Source: Mesorhizobium liriopis
GTDB lineage: Bacteria > Pseudomonadota > Alphaproteobacteria > Rhizobiales > Rhizobiaceae
Reading direction: 5' to 3'
Assembly (NCBI RefSeq): GCF_024053505.1
Contig: NZ_JAMXQS010000003.1
Location: 186,001-250,000 of the forward strand
Length of the DNA: 64,000 bases
The notes under the pieces: model-generated
Seen by the model: only the letters and a program-made list of their open reading frames with translations
Databases searched by the model: none
Told to the model about the DNA's origin: nothing
Part shown: piece by piece, positions 63,895 to 64,000 of the stretch
How positions within the stretch are numbered: position 1 is the first letter of the stretch
How the letters are laid out: each line of letters begins with the position of its first letter
Position numbers and translations under genes: made by a program

Positions 63895-64000
63895 TTACTG
63901 GATACCGAGTTCCTTGCGCACGGCCTCGTAGTCGCCGCGCGTGGCGAGCTGGCCGCTGGTAAGAATCAGCTTTTCCGGCTCCTTGTCGTTGGCAATCCAC
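63895..64000 (-). CDS. Sugar ABC importer, substrate-binding protein, C-terminal end only
   Basis: Only the last 34 codons lie in the window (ending TSGQLATRGDYEAVRKELGIQ, quoted in part, then TAA). Position ahead of the CUT2 ATPase and permease and the trailing hairpin mark it as the periplasmic binding protein of the same importer. The N-terminal part is beyond the right edge. Confidence 0.7.
   Translation of the reverse strand, partial: WIANDKEPEKLILTSGQLATRGDYEAVRKELGIQ

Overview
The window reads as a chromosomal stretch from an alphaproteobacterium of the order Hyphomicrobiales (Rhizobiales), most likely a Phyllobacteriaceae or Rhizobiaceae relative. The reasons are the high GC content, the cysG-DUF2849-cysI gene order, a short HRDC-less RNase D, a polA-linked small RNA candidate of the rhizobial type, and the density of ABC importers paired with GntR-FCD regulators. 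I see no rRNA, tRNA, CRISPR array or intact insertion sequence.

Positions 1-11.9 kb are core genome. They hold an assimilatory sulfite/nitrite reductase operon (cysG, DUF2849, cysI, the last running off the left edge), a class A penicillin-binding protein, an SRAP DNA-protein crosslink protein, RNase D with an overlapping M20 peptidase, and DNA polymerase I. A structured small RNA candidate lies between the peptidase and polA. Positions 11.9-16.9 kb hold two tiny hydrophilic genes, a solitary beta-class DNA methyltransferase broken by one in-frame TAA, an aldo/keto reductase and a two-gene ABC-2 exporter.

Positions 17.1-32 kb hold two catabolic blocks, each with a GntR-FCD regulator. Block one is a polyamine/opine-type ABC importer, an Asp/Glu/hydantoin racemase and a double GNAT protein. 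Block two is a polar-amino-acid-type ABC importer, a class V aminotransferase fold protein without the desulfurase cysteine, and a dihydropyrimidinase/hydantoinase. The same 11-base sequence TTGCATACAAT lies at both regulator genes, so I infer one split hydantoin/ureide regulon. Small genes sit between the blocks: a lipoprotein, a VOC protein, a YdeI-like protein and an acidic protein.

Positions 32-41 kb contain two HxlR regulator/oxidoreductase pairs with candidate operators, a Tat-exported molybdenum aldehyde oxidoreductase (paoABC type, with no paoD nearby), a decayed phage terminase large subunit, and a FAD-dependent amine/amino-acid oxidoreductase. Positions 40.9-46.6 kb are a polyamine-type ABC operon (potADBC order) plus an SDR, divergent from a LuxR-type regulator across a perfect palindrome.

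Positions 47-64 kb are sugar-acid functions. They comprise an orphan ribose-type ABC operon; an operon of aldehyde dehydrogenase, sugar ABC importer, kduI, kduD and kdgF (4,5-unsaturated uronate to KDG); a divergent GntR-FCD regulator; and an operon of sugar ABC importer, aldose 1-epimerase, galactonate dehydratase (dgoD) and SDR, which fits oxidative galactose/galactonate catabolism. Several binding-protein genes are followed by strong hairpins, which probably tune expression within the operons.
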